64,000 bases of DNA. Origin: Collinsella tanakaei. Lineage in GTDB: Bacteria; Actinomycetota; Coriobacteriia; Coriobacteriales; Coriobacteriaceae. A program made the position numbers and the translations under genes. Under the pieces are notes generated by a model that worked only from the letters and a program-made list of their open reading frames with translations, searched no databases and was not told the DNA's origin. Positions 9,114 to 18,149 of this stretch are shown here, one piece after another. The stretch covers positions 1-64,000 of the forward strand of contig NZ_JAUDCO010000008.1 in assembly GCF_030373545.1 (NCBI RefSeq), in the 5' to 3' direction. How positions within the stretch are numbered: position 1 is the first letter of the stretch; the number at the start of each line of letters is the position of its first letter.

Positions 9114-11504
9114 ATGGACAGTTACGAGATAATCCCGGTTTCTGACGAAGGTGTGTCAGAAATCGATATAGATACCCCTGGAAATCCTTCAATTGTCGAC
9201 TCCTTCGAAGCGCTGGAGTTCGAGTTCGATGAAAGCGTCGACAAGGCCAGCCGCATCGATTACGGGGTCGCCGCTGGCAGCGGCCTCATCACCGGCCTGC
9301 TCAGCGTTCTCCTCGGAAAGCCGCTTTCGATCGAAGAGGCATCGAAGGTCGGTGGGAAAGAGGCGGACAGGATCGTCGTCGGTACCGCGCGCTCTCTCGG
9401 CTGCAAGCTTCCGAATGACAAGGTCATCTTCGGCAAGGACGGAAGATGCGACGTTGAGGCGTTGGCCAAGGCAATCGAGTTCCTGGAAGGCAAGTTCCCG
9501 ATTCCCCAGGACAAGCTGACCCCAGAATTCGGCGGTGGCCTGCAACACCACCTCAGGGACTACGCGCACCACCCGACCCTCCTCGGCCTGTTCTTCTCGA
9601 TCCTCGCCCAGCTCACAGGCGTGGGGTACGGAACGGACACTGCGGGAAACTTCATAAAGCCCCCACTGCCGGCCGATGCGCTAGTGGAGAAGAACATCCC
9701 AGAGAAGATCGCGATAGGAACGTTCAACTGGCTCTTCCACCTGATTAGCGACATCGACGGATCGCATGCGAACGCGGGCAAGGGCACCGGCATACCCGGC
9801 CCTATCCTCTCCGTGTTGAAGGAGCTCTCGTCGACGCCGCTCTTCCAAAACATCAAAGTCAATTTCAAAGACAGCGAGATCCCGTTCTCGCAATGGCTCT
9901 CCAAGCTGTTCAACGGCACCTATTTCAAGGATTCCGATGGCAAGGTCGTCCGCTTCGACTTCAGAACCGAGATGGGCCTGGCAACGCAAATCGCCGAAGA
10001 GTCACTTTTCGTCCTGGCAAACGAGGTCATCGTCCGCGTCTTCTACATGGTCTCGAGGCTCGCGTCGGAAATAAGGTCCAAGAACATCTCCTCGCCGCGT
10101 GATCTCGACAGGCTCGACCCGAAGAGCTTCATCCCCATCAGGAGCCGCGCCCTCACGAGAATGTGCACCGTGTCGAGCGGCACGTTCGTCGCCGTCAACT
10201 CCGCTGGAAGCGCAATCAAGGCGGGAATAGCCTCGAAGGGCAACGCCGGCATGTTCGCGAGGGCGTTCTTCCTCAACGTGAACTACCCGGGAATCGGCAG
10301 ATTCGCGATCGCGTGCTTCTTCGATGCGGGATATGTCAAAGAAGACCTCTCCGCCGCATACGAAAGAGCCGTGAGGAGGCAGGAGGAGCTCAAGCAGAAG
10401 CGTGAAGACGAGCTCCAGCGGCTGTCGGCCAAATACAAGTTCTTGACGCTCGATACGAGCCAAACCAGACTTCTCTATTCGTTCGAGTCAATGATGGTCG
10501 CATTCGACATCCTGAACACGAAGAAGGAGGAGGACGCGAAGGAGAAAACCAAATGGAAAGATGAATGGGAGGCGAACGTCTGCGAGTCCCTAGACGTCAA
10601 TTGCGAGGACTATTTCATCCGAAGCGGAAGGCAGGCGTTTGACCTGATGGATGAGATTTCAAGCAACGTTGGGGACAAATCCTGGATCGATCTCATGGTG
10701 CTCGAGCTCTCGCAGTTCAAGCCTTATTTCCAGCTCGGCGAGGAAGGGAGCAAGCCCCTCAATAAAGTAAAGCTTGAAGTTGATTACCTTATCGACGTAT
10801 TCTGCAAAGGCCAGGACTACTTAAGAGCGGAAGACATAAAGGCCATCCGGAGGGCGTATTCATCGGCTGTCGGCACCGTGACCGGAAGCCATAAACGAGC
10901 CGCAGTAACGGTAGCCGCGGTTGCCGCGGCAACCGCCGCCACAACGGGCGGAGCCTTGGCCTTCGCCCCTCAGATTGCTGTGCTGGTCGCGGGAGACGCC
11001 GTCGCTGGCCTTTCGGGAGCAGCGCTGACCAGTGCGAGCCTCGCATTCGTCGGCGGGGGCTCCCTAGCAGTGGGAGGTCTGGGAATGGCAGGGGGTACGG
11101 CCATCCTGACAGGAGGCGGAGCTCTCATCGGACTGGCCGGATCGGGAGTCGCCAGCGCGGCGTCCATCATCGCCCAATCATCGGAGGCGTTCGTTCAGAG
11201 CGAGTGCTCGAAGCTCCTCGCATTCTGCAAAGAGATCGCACTAGAGAAGTACGGACGAGCCGAAGACGTCGTCCTCGCGCGGGAAGGAATTGCGGGCTGC
11301 ATTGCCGAACTTGAAACGGAAATCGATAAACTCACCGATGCAGATAGCAAAACGGATAGGAAGCTCATTTCTCAGATGAAGAAGAGCCTAAAGTGCCTGA
11401 CACGATGCGAGAAGGCGCTATCAAAACTGAGCGGCAGACCTACAGAGCACAGGGCACATTGCTCCCCAATAGAGTCGAAGGATGGCATCGATGGCCGAGC
11501 ATGA
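9114..11504 (+). CDS. Uncharacterised 796-aa protein with Gly/Ala-rich membrane segment
   Basis: No family recognised. Residues 1-50 are acidic. Residues 50-70 (GVAAGSGLITGLLSVLLG) are hydrophobic. Around residue 145 is a His-rich segment, HHLRDYAHHPTLLGLFFSIL. Residues about 415-445 form a charged helix (AYERAVRRQEELKQKREDEL). Residues about 590-690 are a long run of Ala, Gly and Val that could form several membrane helices or a membrane-inserting hairpin. The C-terminus is helical with several Cys. It overlaps the next gene by 14 bases, so the two are probably co-translated and may act together. Its place between a restriction system and DUF2971/nuclease-like genes suggests a defence or toxin role; this is inference only. 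Confidence 0.85.
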   Translation: MDSYEIIPVSDEGVSEIDIDTPGNPSIVDSFEALEFEFDESVDKASRIDYGVAAGSGLITGLLSVLLGKPLSIEEASKVGGKEADRIVVGTARSLGCKLPNDKVIFGKDGRCDVEALAKAIEFLEGKFPIPQDKLTPEFGGGLQHHLRDYAHHPTLLGLFFSILAQLTGVGYGTDTAGNFIKPPLPADALVEKNIPEKIAIGTFNWLFHLISDIDGSHANAGKGTGIPGPILSVLKELSSTPLFQNIKVNFKDSEIPFSQWLSKLFNGTYFKDSDGKVVRFDFRTEMGLATQIAEESLFVLANEVIVRVFYMVSRLASEIRSKNISSPRDLDRLDPKSFIPIRSRALTRMCTVSSGTFVAVNSAGSAIKAGIASKGNAGMFARAFFLNVNYPGIGRFAIACFFDAGYVKEDLSAAYERAVRRQEELKQKREDELQRLSAKYKFLTLDTSQTRLLYSFESMMVAFDILNTKKEEDAKEKTKWKDEWEANVCESLDVNCEDYFIRSGRQAFDLMDEISSNVGDKSWIDLMVLELSQFKPYFQLGEEGSKPLNKVKLEVDYLIDVFCKGQDYLRAEDIKAIRRAYSSAVGTVTGSHKRAAVTVAAVAAATAATTGGALAFAPQIAVLVAGDAVAGLSGAALTSASLAFVGGGSLAVGGLGMAGGTAILTGGGALIGLAGSGVASAASIIAQSSEAFVQSECSKLLAFCKEIALEKYGRAEDVVLAREGIAGCIAELETEIDKLTDADSKTDRKLISQMKKSLKCLTRCEKALSKLSGRPTEHRAHCSPIESKDGIDGRA

Positions 11505-12630
11505 AGGATGGAGTTACCTAGACTCGGATAACTTGGAGGAATTCTCCGAGCGCATAAGTGAAGATGGGTCTGCCTACACGAATGATGACGGTAGCAGCTC
11601 GTTCTATGGCGATGACGGAAGCTGGGGCTACACAAATGCCGACGGCAGTGGATCGTTCTATGGAGCAGACGGCAGCTGGGGTTATAGAAATGCCGATGGA
11701 AGCGGCTCCTACTATGGGGAAGATGGCAGCTGGGGATACAGGAATGCCGATGGAAGCGGCTCGTTCTATGGTGATGGTGCCGATTGGGGCCACTGGGACG
11801 GTGATGGCAACAAAGCGTATTACGGCGATCTTGATGACGTATCAAACGACATCGATGATGGCAAGCCCGTTTTAGACGAAAGCTCGATTGCCAGCGTGGC
11901 TGCTGCGGCAATTGGGGGCGCTCTTTTTTTGGCAGCCGCTAGAAGAAATAGCAGAAAGCGCAGGGAGGCAGAACCCGAACGTGCTCAAAATGAAGGGGAT
12001 GGAGAGCAGCAGGAAAAAGCAAAGAAGCCGAAAGCATGGATGAAAAGCCCCGCTGGACGCAAAGCCCGAAAAGCCGGGCTTATCTCGCTGGCGATTCTGA
12101 CCGTAGTCTTCTTGGCCGCCTTGCTAGTAAGTTCTCTGAAAGTCGTTGGGCGTTCTTCGAGTGAGTTAATTGGTAGTCGATATGATATCGTCGCAGACCA
12201 CCTTCACCAAGCGGGTTTCTGGGATGTTGAACAAACGGAGATTCCTGATCTCGCCCCATCGCAAAGCGATGAAGATGGCCTGGTCACTCAAGTGAAAATC
12301 GGACCTATTGAGGACTTCTCGGCAGACCTCAGAATACCGTGCTTCATTAAGCCAGAGATTATCTACCATACATTAGCGCTCCTCAATCCTCCGATTTCTA
12401 GCGAAGATGCCAACGGGATGAACTACCGGGAAGTTGTGTCTATATTCAAGGGCGCCGGTTACTTGGATGTCGTTGTCGAACCGAAGAGAGATGTGATCTT
12501 TGGCCTCCTTAATAAAGAAGGTGAAGTTTGCGAAGTCCGCATTGGTGATACGGGAACATTTACTTTAGACGATGAGTTCAGGCCCGATTTGACTGTAACC
12601 ATCGTGTATCACTCCAAAGTATTCGGATAG
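11491..12630 (+). CDS. Membrane protein with GSWGY-type repeats and PASTA-like domains
   Basis: 379-aa protein of unknown function. Residues about 25-95 are tandem 18-aa repeats of the form DGSWGYxNADGSGSFYG. A weak hydrophobic stretch, SIASVAAAAIGGALFLAAA, is followed by a basic linker and a clear membrane helix (about 190-215, LISLAILTVVFLAALLVSSL). The C-terminal part has two related modules, each with a hydrophobic helix, GF or GY, then a strand pattern. They resemble PASTA domains, which bind peptidoglycan fragments or mediate contacts. ATG 11491 (or 11482) lies inside the end of the preceding gene, implying coupling. The repeats probably face the cytoplasm and the PASTA-like part the outside, if the helix inserts as a type II anchor. 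Confidence 0.8.
   Translation: MAEHEGWSYLDSDNLEEFSERISEDGSAYTNDDGSSSFYGDDGSWGYTNADGSGSFYGADGSWGYRNADGSGSYYGEDGSWGYRNADGSGSFYGDGADWGHWDGDGNKAYYGDLDDVSNDIDDGKPVLDESSIASVAAAAIGGALFLAAARRNSRKRREAEPERAQNEGDGEQQEKAKKPKAWMKSPAGRKARKAGLISLAILTVVFLAALLVSSLKVVGRSSSELIGSRYDIVADHLHQAGFWDVEQTEIPDLAPSQSDEDGLVTQVKIGPIEDFSADLRIPCFIKPEIIYHTLALLNPPISSEDANGMNYREVVSIFKGAGYLDVVVEPKRDVIFGLLNKEGEVCEVRIGDTGTFTLDDEFRPDLTVTIVYHSKVFG
11563..11775 (+). repeat. Tandem 54-bp coding repeats
   Basis: Three full 54-bp units (18 aa, DGSWGY...GSFYG) preceded by a 17-aa degenerate unit. The last two full units are nearly identical at DNA level, so copy number may vary between strains. Confidence 0.85.
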
Positions 12631-12908
12631 CAGAAGCTAACTGGAGGCAATCTATAACTAACCCCTTGCTGTTTATATCGGATCGAATGCCTGCCGGCTA
12701 GTGTGCCCTCGGTGATAAAGGCGAATTATCAACTGAAAGCGCTAATCATCACAACAAAACAACTTCGTTTAGACCAACTGATGAGTGATTTACATAGCGA
12801 GTAGATGCTTCATCATCTCACTCTAGATTTGATTATTATCATGATTCAATTCATCACGAGCATTGTAATGTATGATTAGCTGACTCGACAAAAGGCTTGG
12901 TGGAAAGA

Positions 12909-13886
12909 ATGAGCGATAACGTACAACGCGCAAGAGAACTGATACTCCATCAAATTGAGGAACTAAAAAAGTCTCCATATCTAAATAATATTGTATTATT
13001 GCGAAATGATATATGGCATTTTGCACAGAATCATTGCCCAATAACTTTATATCGGTATAGGCCAAACAAGCCTTATGAACTTGATGCATTAGTAAGAAAC
13101 GAGATCTATCTTTCTCAAATTTGCGAGTTTGAAGACCAGTTGGATACGTTCCCCTCATTATGCCCTGATAAAATTGACGAAGTTATCGATTCACAGTGTA
13201 CGGAATCGAATATAAGAATGCTCGTCGAAGAACAATCCCCATGGTTGTCCGACGAAGAAAAAGACCAGCATTGTTCTATTTTTACTCATTGGCTCACCAC
13301 AAAGAGCTATGACGACTTTAAATGCCAAATCAAAGAAAAAATGCGGCGGAGGGTCGACGAGTTGCGACAAAGACTTCGCTGTGCTTGTTTTACCGAGACA
13401 AGCGAATCGGAATTCATGTGGAATGAGTATGCCAATAATGGAAAGGGCTTCTGCCTCGAATACCGATTGAATTTCAATATGCCCGAGTGCGAATGCGGTC
13501 TTTTTGGTCCATGTGGTACTAATTTGGTGACATCGTTGCTTCCTGTTGTATACGATGGACAGGCAGAAATATACCAACAATCCTATGTTCTTGCTGGGTA
13601 CTATGACAGTTGGCCCATTCCGTCCGGTGAAGAGCATCTTGTAAAGTTGATAATGGCGCTGCATAAGCGGCCGCAATATAGAAACGAAAGAGAGTGGCGC
13701 TTACTGGCGGAAGACTGCGGCGAATGCGAGGGTAATGTTTTCGTGAAAAAATCCCCATCAAAAATCATTATCGGACCTAGATGCTCCGATGAAACGCGTC
13801 TATGTTTGAAGGGGATAGCAAGTGAACTGAACATTCCAATCGTAGACTCAATATGCGATAGGAGCCCCACGGTTGATGTTGATTGA
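12909..13886 (+). CDS. DUF2971 domain protein
   Basis: 325-aa soluble protein. It has the DUF2971 hallmarks in order: LYRYRPNKPYELDALVRNEI (about residue 45), a CFTET motif (about 160) followed by MWNEYANNGKGFCLEYRL, then YRNEREWRLL (about 255) and a C-terminal KIIIGPRCSDE. The family has no established reaction. It resembles ADP-ribosyltransferase-like or nucleotide-handling defence proteins only at a speculative level, and it is often found in defence regions. GC is much lower than in the core genes, consistent with acquisition. ATG 12909 is taken as start; upstream in-frame TTG/GTG codons are possible. Confidence 0.85.
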   Translation: MSDNVQRARELILHQIEELKKSPYLNNIVLLRNDIWHFAQNHCPITLYRYRPNKPYELDALVRNEIYLSQICEFEDQLDTFPSLCPDKIDEVIDSQCTESNIRMLVEEQSPWLSDEEKDQHCSIFTHWLTTKSYDDFKCQIKEKMRRRVDELRQRLRCACFTETSESEFMWNEYANNGKGFCLEYRLNFNMPECECGLFGPCGTNLVTSLLPVVYDGQAEIYQQSYVLAGYYDSWPIPSGEEHLVKLIMALHKRPQYRNEREWRLLAEDCGECEGNVFVKKSPSKIIIGPRCSDETRLCLKGIASELNIPIVDSICDRSPTVDVD

Positions 13887-13966
13887 TTCGCATTCCGCTA
13901 GCATTCTGGCCATTACGCTAAGTCAAACAGAGCGAATCATATTCAAACCAGCACGCGACATCGATG

Positions 13967-14833
13967 CTACAGCACATCTAATGCCTCTCGATATTGATTC
14001 GTAAGATCGTGCATGGCCGGATTGTGATATACATCGTTTGTCGTCGTAATTACCCAACCGTTTTGCCGTTCATTGAGCTTCGCTAGCGTGTGTGCCTCGC
14101 CGGCCTCGATTTCTCCAGCAAAATGCAGACTTCCATCTGGGTTAAATAGAAGAATAGCCAGCAGGTCAAAATCCCATGACCGAATGATGCCGAGTGAGGT
14201 AGCAGTGCCTTGTCGCAGCATTCGGGACTTGACTTGAACCCTTGTACCGTCTTGCAGGATAACGTCAGAGGACTTCGAGGAAGCCGGGAGCAGGGCTCCA
14301 TCGTGAACTCGCGCAACAAGAAGCTCAGATATTTCTCCCAGCGCATTCGATGATCTGCCGAGAGCCCCAACGAGAGCGTTGAGTGCCTCCGAGTACGCGC
14401 GCCAAAGAGCAGCAATCTCCCCATTGCCAGCTTGGACGGCATTCTGTTGCAACATATGAGTCGAGCAACCACTCGAAGTTTCTGATAAGGGAGCCGCAGG
14501 TTCCCCGCCGCCCATCGACGATCCGTTAAGGAGGCCCTCGACTGGGTTATGCAGGAGCCACGTCCGAAATTTAGAATACAGATTAACTGAGCTGCGATAC
14601 GTTGCGAGATTGGTATTTGCGTCACCATTAATGAGGTGAACGAGCTGATAGGAATTCCCGTCGTCGCGGGAAAGCATCGCAAGCATACTGACGCACCTAT
14701 CGCAATCGAATGCGACATCGAGGTCGCCAACGTTTGCCTCGATCCATTTGCAATTTGAAATGCGAGCACTGATGGTACTGTCTGCAAGGCCATGTATCGT
14801 ATGAGACCATGCCCTAAACAACGCTTCTTTCAT
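13967..14833 (-). CDS. Hypothetical protein with PD-(D/E)XK-like C-terminus
   Basis: 288-aa protein from the ATG at 14833, which has ggagag 7 bases upstream; longer in-frame starts exist but lack a ribosome site. The middle is helical (AALWRAYSEALNALVGALGR). The C-terminal 100 residues contain ISELLVARVHDGALLPA, SSDVILQDGTRVQVKSR and SWDFDLLAILLFNPDGSLHFA. The Asp plus Gln-x-Lys arrangement on adjacent strands is the pattern of PD-(D/E)XK nucleases such as small restriction enzymes. No cognate methyltransferase lies beside it. The assignment to a nuclease fold is inferred from motif shape. It is divergent from the next gene. Confidence 0.72.
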   Translation of the reverse strand: MKEALFRAWSHTIHGLADSTISARISNCKWIEANVGDLDVAFDCDRCVSMLAMLSRDDGNSYQLVHLINGDANTNLATYRSSVNLYSKFRTWLLHNPVEGLLNGSSMGGGEPAAPLSETSSGCSTHMLQQNAVQAGNGEIAALWRAYSEALNALVGALGRSSNALGEISELLVARVHDGALLPASSKSSDVILQDGTRVQVKSRMLRQGTATSLGIIRSWDFDLLAILLFNPDGSLHFAGEIEAGEAHTLAKLNERQNGWVITTTNDVYHNPAMHDLTNQYREALDVL

Positions 14834-15058
14834 AATGCAACTCTCCATAGAAACGAATGAGTCAAACAAAGGAATGAGAAATAGAGATAAAAGGAGCGTT
14901 GATATTATATAACGGAATAAACAAACAAAAGAGAGGTCACCAACCAAGCTCGATTCCAAACCCGTGCGCAACCGACTCTCATGATCCGCCTGCACATCGA
15001 TCAATACATGGAACTCGCCTTTCGCCCTCTCGCCTAGATTCATAAGAACGGAGTAACC

Positions 15059-15652
15059 GTGAACACCAATAATGCCATTGCCGCCATTTCAGCCATAATC
15101 AGCGGACTAACCGCCATTGTCGGACAAGCGATAACCGCCTCGGGCTTATTTGATGGATGGACTCGCCGCGTAGCAAAAATGATCGAGCTCTACGAGCGTC
15201 TTCCATCAGACAATTACACGACCGCACTAGAGGAGTTCGCCAAGGTGCTACTACGACGGGAGATATTTACCAGCGTGTACAAAAGGTTTGGCTATAAGAT
15301 CGAAGATGAAATACCGGTTCCATACGAGCGGAAAATGCCAACAAGCCGTGAAACATTGATGCAAATCACATGTTCCCTTTTTGCATCGCTCATTGTTATC
15401 GGAATACCCGAGTCTCCAAGAGAGTGGCTGTATCTCCTTCTCGGTCAAGCAGCAGGGTGGCTAATCGTGAGAATGGGCGGGGATGTTCTTCGCCATTGGC
15501 CCGCAATCAGCAGAAATCCATTTTATCAAGCAGAGCAACACAGAGTCGAGCAGCTGAAGAAAGACAGGGAGATGACTAGAAAGACACTCGAGTTAGTTGA
15601 CCGAGCATTAATCATGAGGCAGCCCCGGAGGGGGACAAGCAAAAACGAGTGA
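15059..15652 (+). CDS. Small membrane protein, unknown function
   Basis: 197-aa protein starting at GTG 15059 with cggag 5 bases upstream. An N-terminal hydrophobic helix (ISAIISGLTAIVGQAITASG) is followed by a soluble helical region. A second hydrophobic pair lies around residues 102-145 (LFASLIVIGIP and EWLYLLLGQAAGWLIV), and the tail is charged. No family is recognised. It lies in the accessory block and is divergent from the nuclease-like gene, with only 225 bases between the two starts. Confidence 0.72.
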   Translation: MNTNNAIAAISAIISGLTAIVGQAITASGLFDGWTRRVAKMIELYERLPSDNYTTALEEFAKVLLRREIFTSVYKRFGYKIEDEIPVPYERKMPTSRETLMQITCSLFASLIVIGIPESPREWLYLLLGQAAGWLIVRMGGDVLRHWPAISRNPFYQAEQHRVEQLKKDREMTRKTLELVDRALIMRQPRRGTSKNE

Positions 15653-15864
15653 TGAAATGGGATCCTCGCAAGCAATGCCATATGTAACAGTGCTGGTGGC
15701 AAGGGTCCTGAAGCATTTGTAGGCACCCACGGGAATACTCCTTTCCGCAAAGATCAGGTAAGACTACTGTCGCCGCTGCCAAATAGACAGAGCTCTCGCG
15801 TATACGAACGGCAATCCTACGAACGACAGCGTAGAGAATCCACCCGAATTCAAATGAGATATCT

Positions 15865-16480
15865 TCAGATGAATTGAAAGGTGATATTAGGACCTATTCT
15901 TATTTCAATTATTACGCTGGTTTCCCCTGCTCGACAGGATGCATGTTTTAGTCCAGCCCCCCCACACAGCTCCACGCACCGCTCCAGCCACCTGCAGTCG
16001 TTCTCCTCGCGCATAATGGCGTGCGTCAGCACCAGGTAGTCGCCGAACTCGGGCGTGTCCCGCGGCGGTACCCCGTTAAACTTCCGCTGGTTGCCGCGCA
16101 AGTGCTCCAGGCGCTCGCGGTGGAGCTCCAGCTGATGGTTCAGCATCTCAACCTGCCGCTCCGCCGGCAAGCAGCCCGAGAAGAACACCTGCAGCCTGGG
16201 CTCGCTCCTGGGCGTGGGCGGAAGCTCCAAATCCGCGTTCATCCACCTCATGAACTCCTCGCGCCCCCTGGGCGTGATCAAGTAGAGCTTCCTCTCGAGC
16301 GACGCCCCCACGACCTCCACCCGGTACTCCGTCAGGCCGTCTTCGGTCATCCTCTTCAGCTCGGGGTAGATCTGGCTGTGCTTGGCGCTCCGCAAACTCG
16401 TTGAGCGCGTCCTGGAACTCCTGCGCCATCTCGTAGCCGCTGCAGGGCCGCTGATAGAGCAGGTCAGCGGTCTCGGCCAT
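15865..16480 (-). pseudogene. PadR-family transcriptional regulator, frameshifted
   Basis: The 5' part (from 16480) reads DLLYQRPCSGYEMAQEFQD, the start of a PadR winged helix. The rest reads KHSQIYPELKRMTEDGL and then the PadR C-terminal helical region, but in another frame. The two frames meet at about 16385-16395, so one base has been gained or two lost. The first 8-10 residues of a normal PadR also seem to be missing. PadR proteins repress efflux or stress genes, and no obvious target lies beside it. A sequencing error is possible, because a second single-base frameshift occurs nearby at 17850. Confidence 0.7.
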
Positions 16481-16618
16481 CGCCCCCTATATCGCCCTGC
16501 TCTGCCGTGACAATACCGCCGGATACGTCTGCACCCGGTATGAGCCTCCCCTCTCCCGGGTACCCACCTAGCAAACATCCGCCCCGCCCTCACGGCGCCC
16601 ATCCCGCAGGAGAGACCC

Positions 16619-17014
16619 ATGAACCTCGCGCGCATCCCCCTCATCGCATCGATCTCGCTCGCCCTCGCGTCCCTCGCGGGGTGCGGCGTCTCGCCCGAGC
16701 AGGCGGGCTACCGGAAGGTGAGCGCCGCCGAGGCCCAGCAGCTCATGGAGACCGAGCAGGACTATGTCATCCTCGACGTGCGGACGCGATCCGAGTACGA
16801 CTCCGGCCACATCCCGGGCGCCGTCTGCCTTCCCAACGAGGACATCGGCTCAGATGACCCCGCCGCTCTGCCGGACAAAGACCAGCTCATCCTCGTCTAC
16901 TGCCGCAGCGGCAACCGCAGCGCCCAGGCGGTGCGCAAGCTCGCCGCACTCGGCTACACCAACGTGGTCGATTTCGGCGGGATCAACGCCTGGCCCGGGG
17001 AGATAGAAAGGTAG
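16619..17014 (+). CDS. Rhodanese-domain lipoprotein
   Basis: 131-aa secreted lipoprotein. The signal peptide ends in lipobox LAGC (Cys22), so the protein is probably anchored on the outer face of the membrane. The remainder is a single rhodanese domain: YVILDVRTRSEYDSGHIPGA, then the active-site loop VYCRSGNRS with catalytic Cys, and LGYTNVVDFGGINAW. Such proteins transfer sulfane sulfur or handle thiosulfate or persulfide; the natural substrate is unknown. It stands alone between two regulator genes. Confidence 0.9.
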   Translation: MNLARIPLIASISLALASLAGCGVSPEQAGYRKVSAAEAQQLMETEQDYVILDVRTRSEYDSGHIPGAVCLPNEDIGSDDPAALPDKDQLILVYCRSGNRSAQAVRKLAALGYTNVVDFGGINAWPGEIER

Positions 17015-17093
17015 AGGGCCCTAGGGGATCCCCGCTCCCGCATCGGCCGCCATCTTGATTGGCCCCGCAGCCCACCGTCGCCCCGGTGGTATG

Positions 17094-17126
17094 CATGTGA
17101 AATTGGGTCAGACGCAATTTCACATG
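17094..17126. promoter_or_regulatory. Inverted repeat upstream of the XRE-TipAS gene
   Basis: Perfect 12-bp arms catgtgaaattg and caatttcacatg are separated by 9 bases. The arms are AT-rich in GC-rich surroundings and lie about 110 bases before the regulator start. This suggests an operator, probably autoregulatory. There is no T-tail, so a terminator is less likely. Confidence 0.5.
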
Positions 17127-17238
17127 ACCCCTGCTCGCTCGGGTCCGCAACAACCCGTTTCTTGCCGCACCGCCCCCGCCGCCGCACAATCAAGACGCAG
17201 GGGGCGGACGGCGCCCCGGGCGTATGCGAGGAGGAACC

Positions 17239-18065
17239 ATGGCAATCAAGGACACCATCGCCCAGATCCGCCAGGAGGCGGGCGTCACGCAGGAAGAGAT
17301 GGCGCGCAGGCTCTACGTGACGCGCCAGGCCGTATCGCGCTGGGAGACCGGCGAGACCGCGCCCGGGATCGACATGGTCAAGCTCATCTGCGTGACCTTC
17401 GGGGTGCCGCTGGAGCGCTTCTTTGACATGCCGCAGAGCTATTACTGCCAGTGCTGCAGCATGCCCATGCCCGAGCCCGATCTGCACGGCACCGAGGCCG
17501 ACGGCTCCCCGAGCGAGGACTTCTGCCGCTACTGCTACGACCACGGCGACTTCACCGCCACCGGCGTCACCATGGACGAGTTCATCGAGGCCACGGCGCC
17601 GATAGAGGCCGAGGCCCTCGGCATCTCGCGCGACGAGGCGGTGTCCCTCATGGCGACGCTCCTGCCCCACCTCAAGCGATGGCGCGAGGTGGCCGCAAAC
17701 GAGAAGGCCTACGGGGAGGAGCTGCGCGCCGCGCACGGCGACGAGGTGATCGACGCGGCCAACAAGCGCTACGTGGGCATGGGCGAGGCTGCGCACCTGC
17801 GCGCCGACGAGCTGGAGCTCGCCATCAAGGAGAGCTGCGACGCGCCCTGGAAACGGGTGACGAGCATGGTCCCGAGGCCGAACAGCTCGTGCGCATGCAC
17901 GCGACGTGGCTTCAGATGTACTGGCCCGAGGGCCTCTACTCCCCCGAGGCGCACCGGTCGCTCGCCGACGGCTACCTGGCCGATGAGCGATTCCAGCGCT
18001 ACTACGATGCCGTTGCCCCAGGAGCTGCGCGCTTTTTGCGCGACGCCGTGCACACCTGGGCGTGA
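17239..18065 (+). pseudogene. XRE regulator with zinc ribbon and TipAS domain, one frameshift
   Basis: Intended product of about 275 aa. Residues 1-65 are an XRE helix-turn-helix (QEEMARRLYVTRQAVSRWE). Then comes a zinc-ribbon module with CQCC, GTEADGS and CRYCYDHGDF. Last is a TipAS-type domain, ending DERFQRYYDAVAPGAARFLR in a different frame. Frames join at about 17850 if one G is restored in the tggaaacgg stretch. TipAS domains bind thiopeptide-like antibiotics and are normally fused to MerR-type heads, so the XRE head is unusual. The start has gaggagga just upstream. The frameshift may be real or an assembly error; all domain residues on both sides look conserved, suggesting a recent change. 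Confidence 0.78.
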
Positions 18066-18075
18066 CGGTGCACGC

Positions 18076-18112
18076 GTCGGGGGCGGCAGCCGCGCAGGCC
18101 GCCGCCCCCGAC
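18076..18112. terminator. Hairpin between convergent genes
   Basis: A 12-bp perfect GC stem (gtcgggggcggc with gccgcccccgac) lies between the TipAS gene and the surface-protein gene, which end facing each other. There is no clear T-tract on either side, so its termination strength is uncertain. Confidence 0.6.
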
Positions 18113-18149
18113 AGAATGGCACGGTGTTGTCTTGGCTCGGGCCCGGGGC

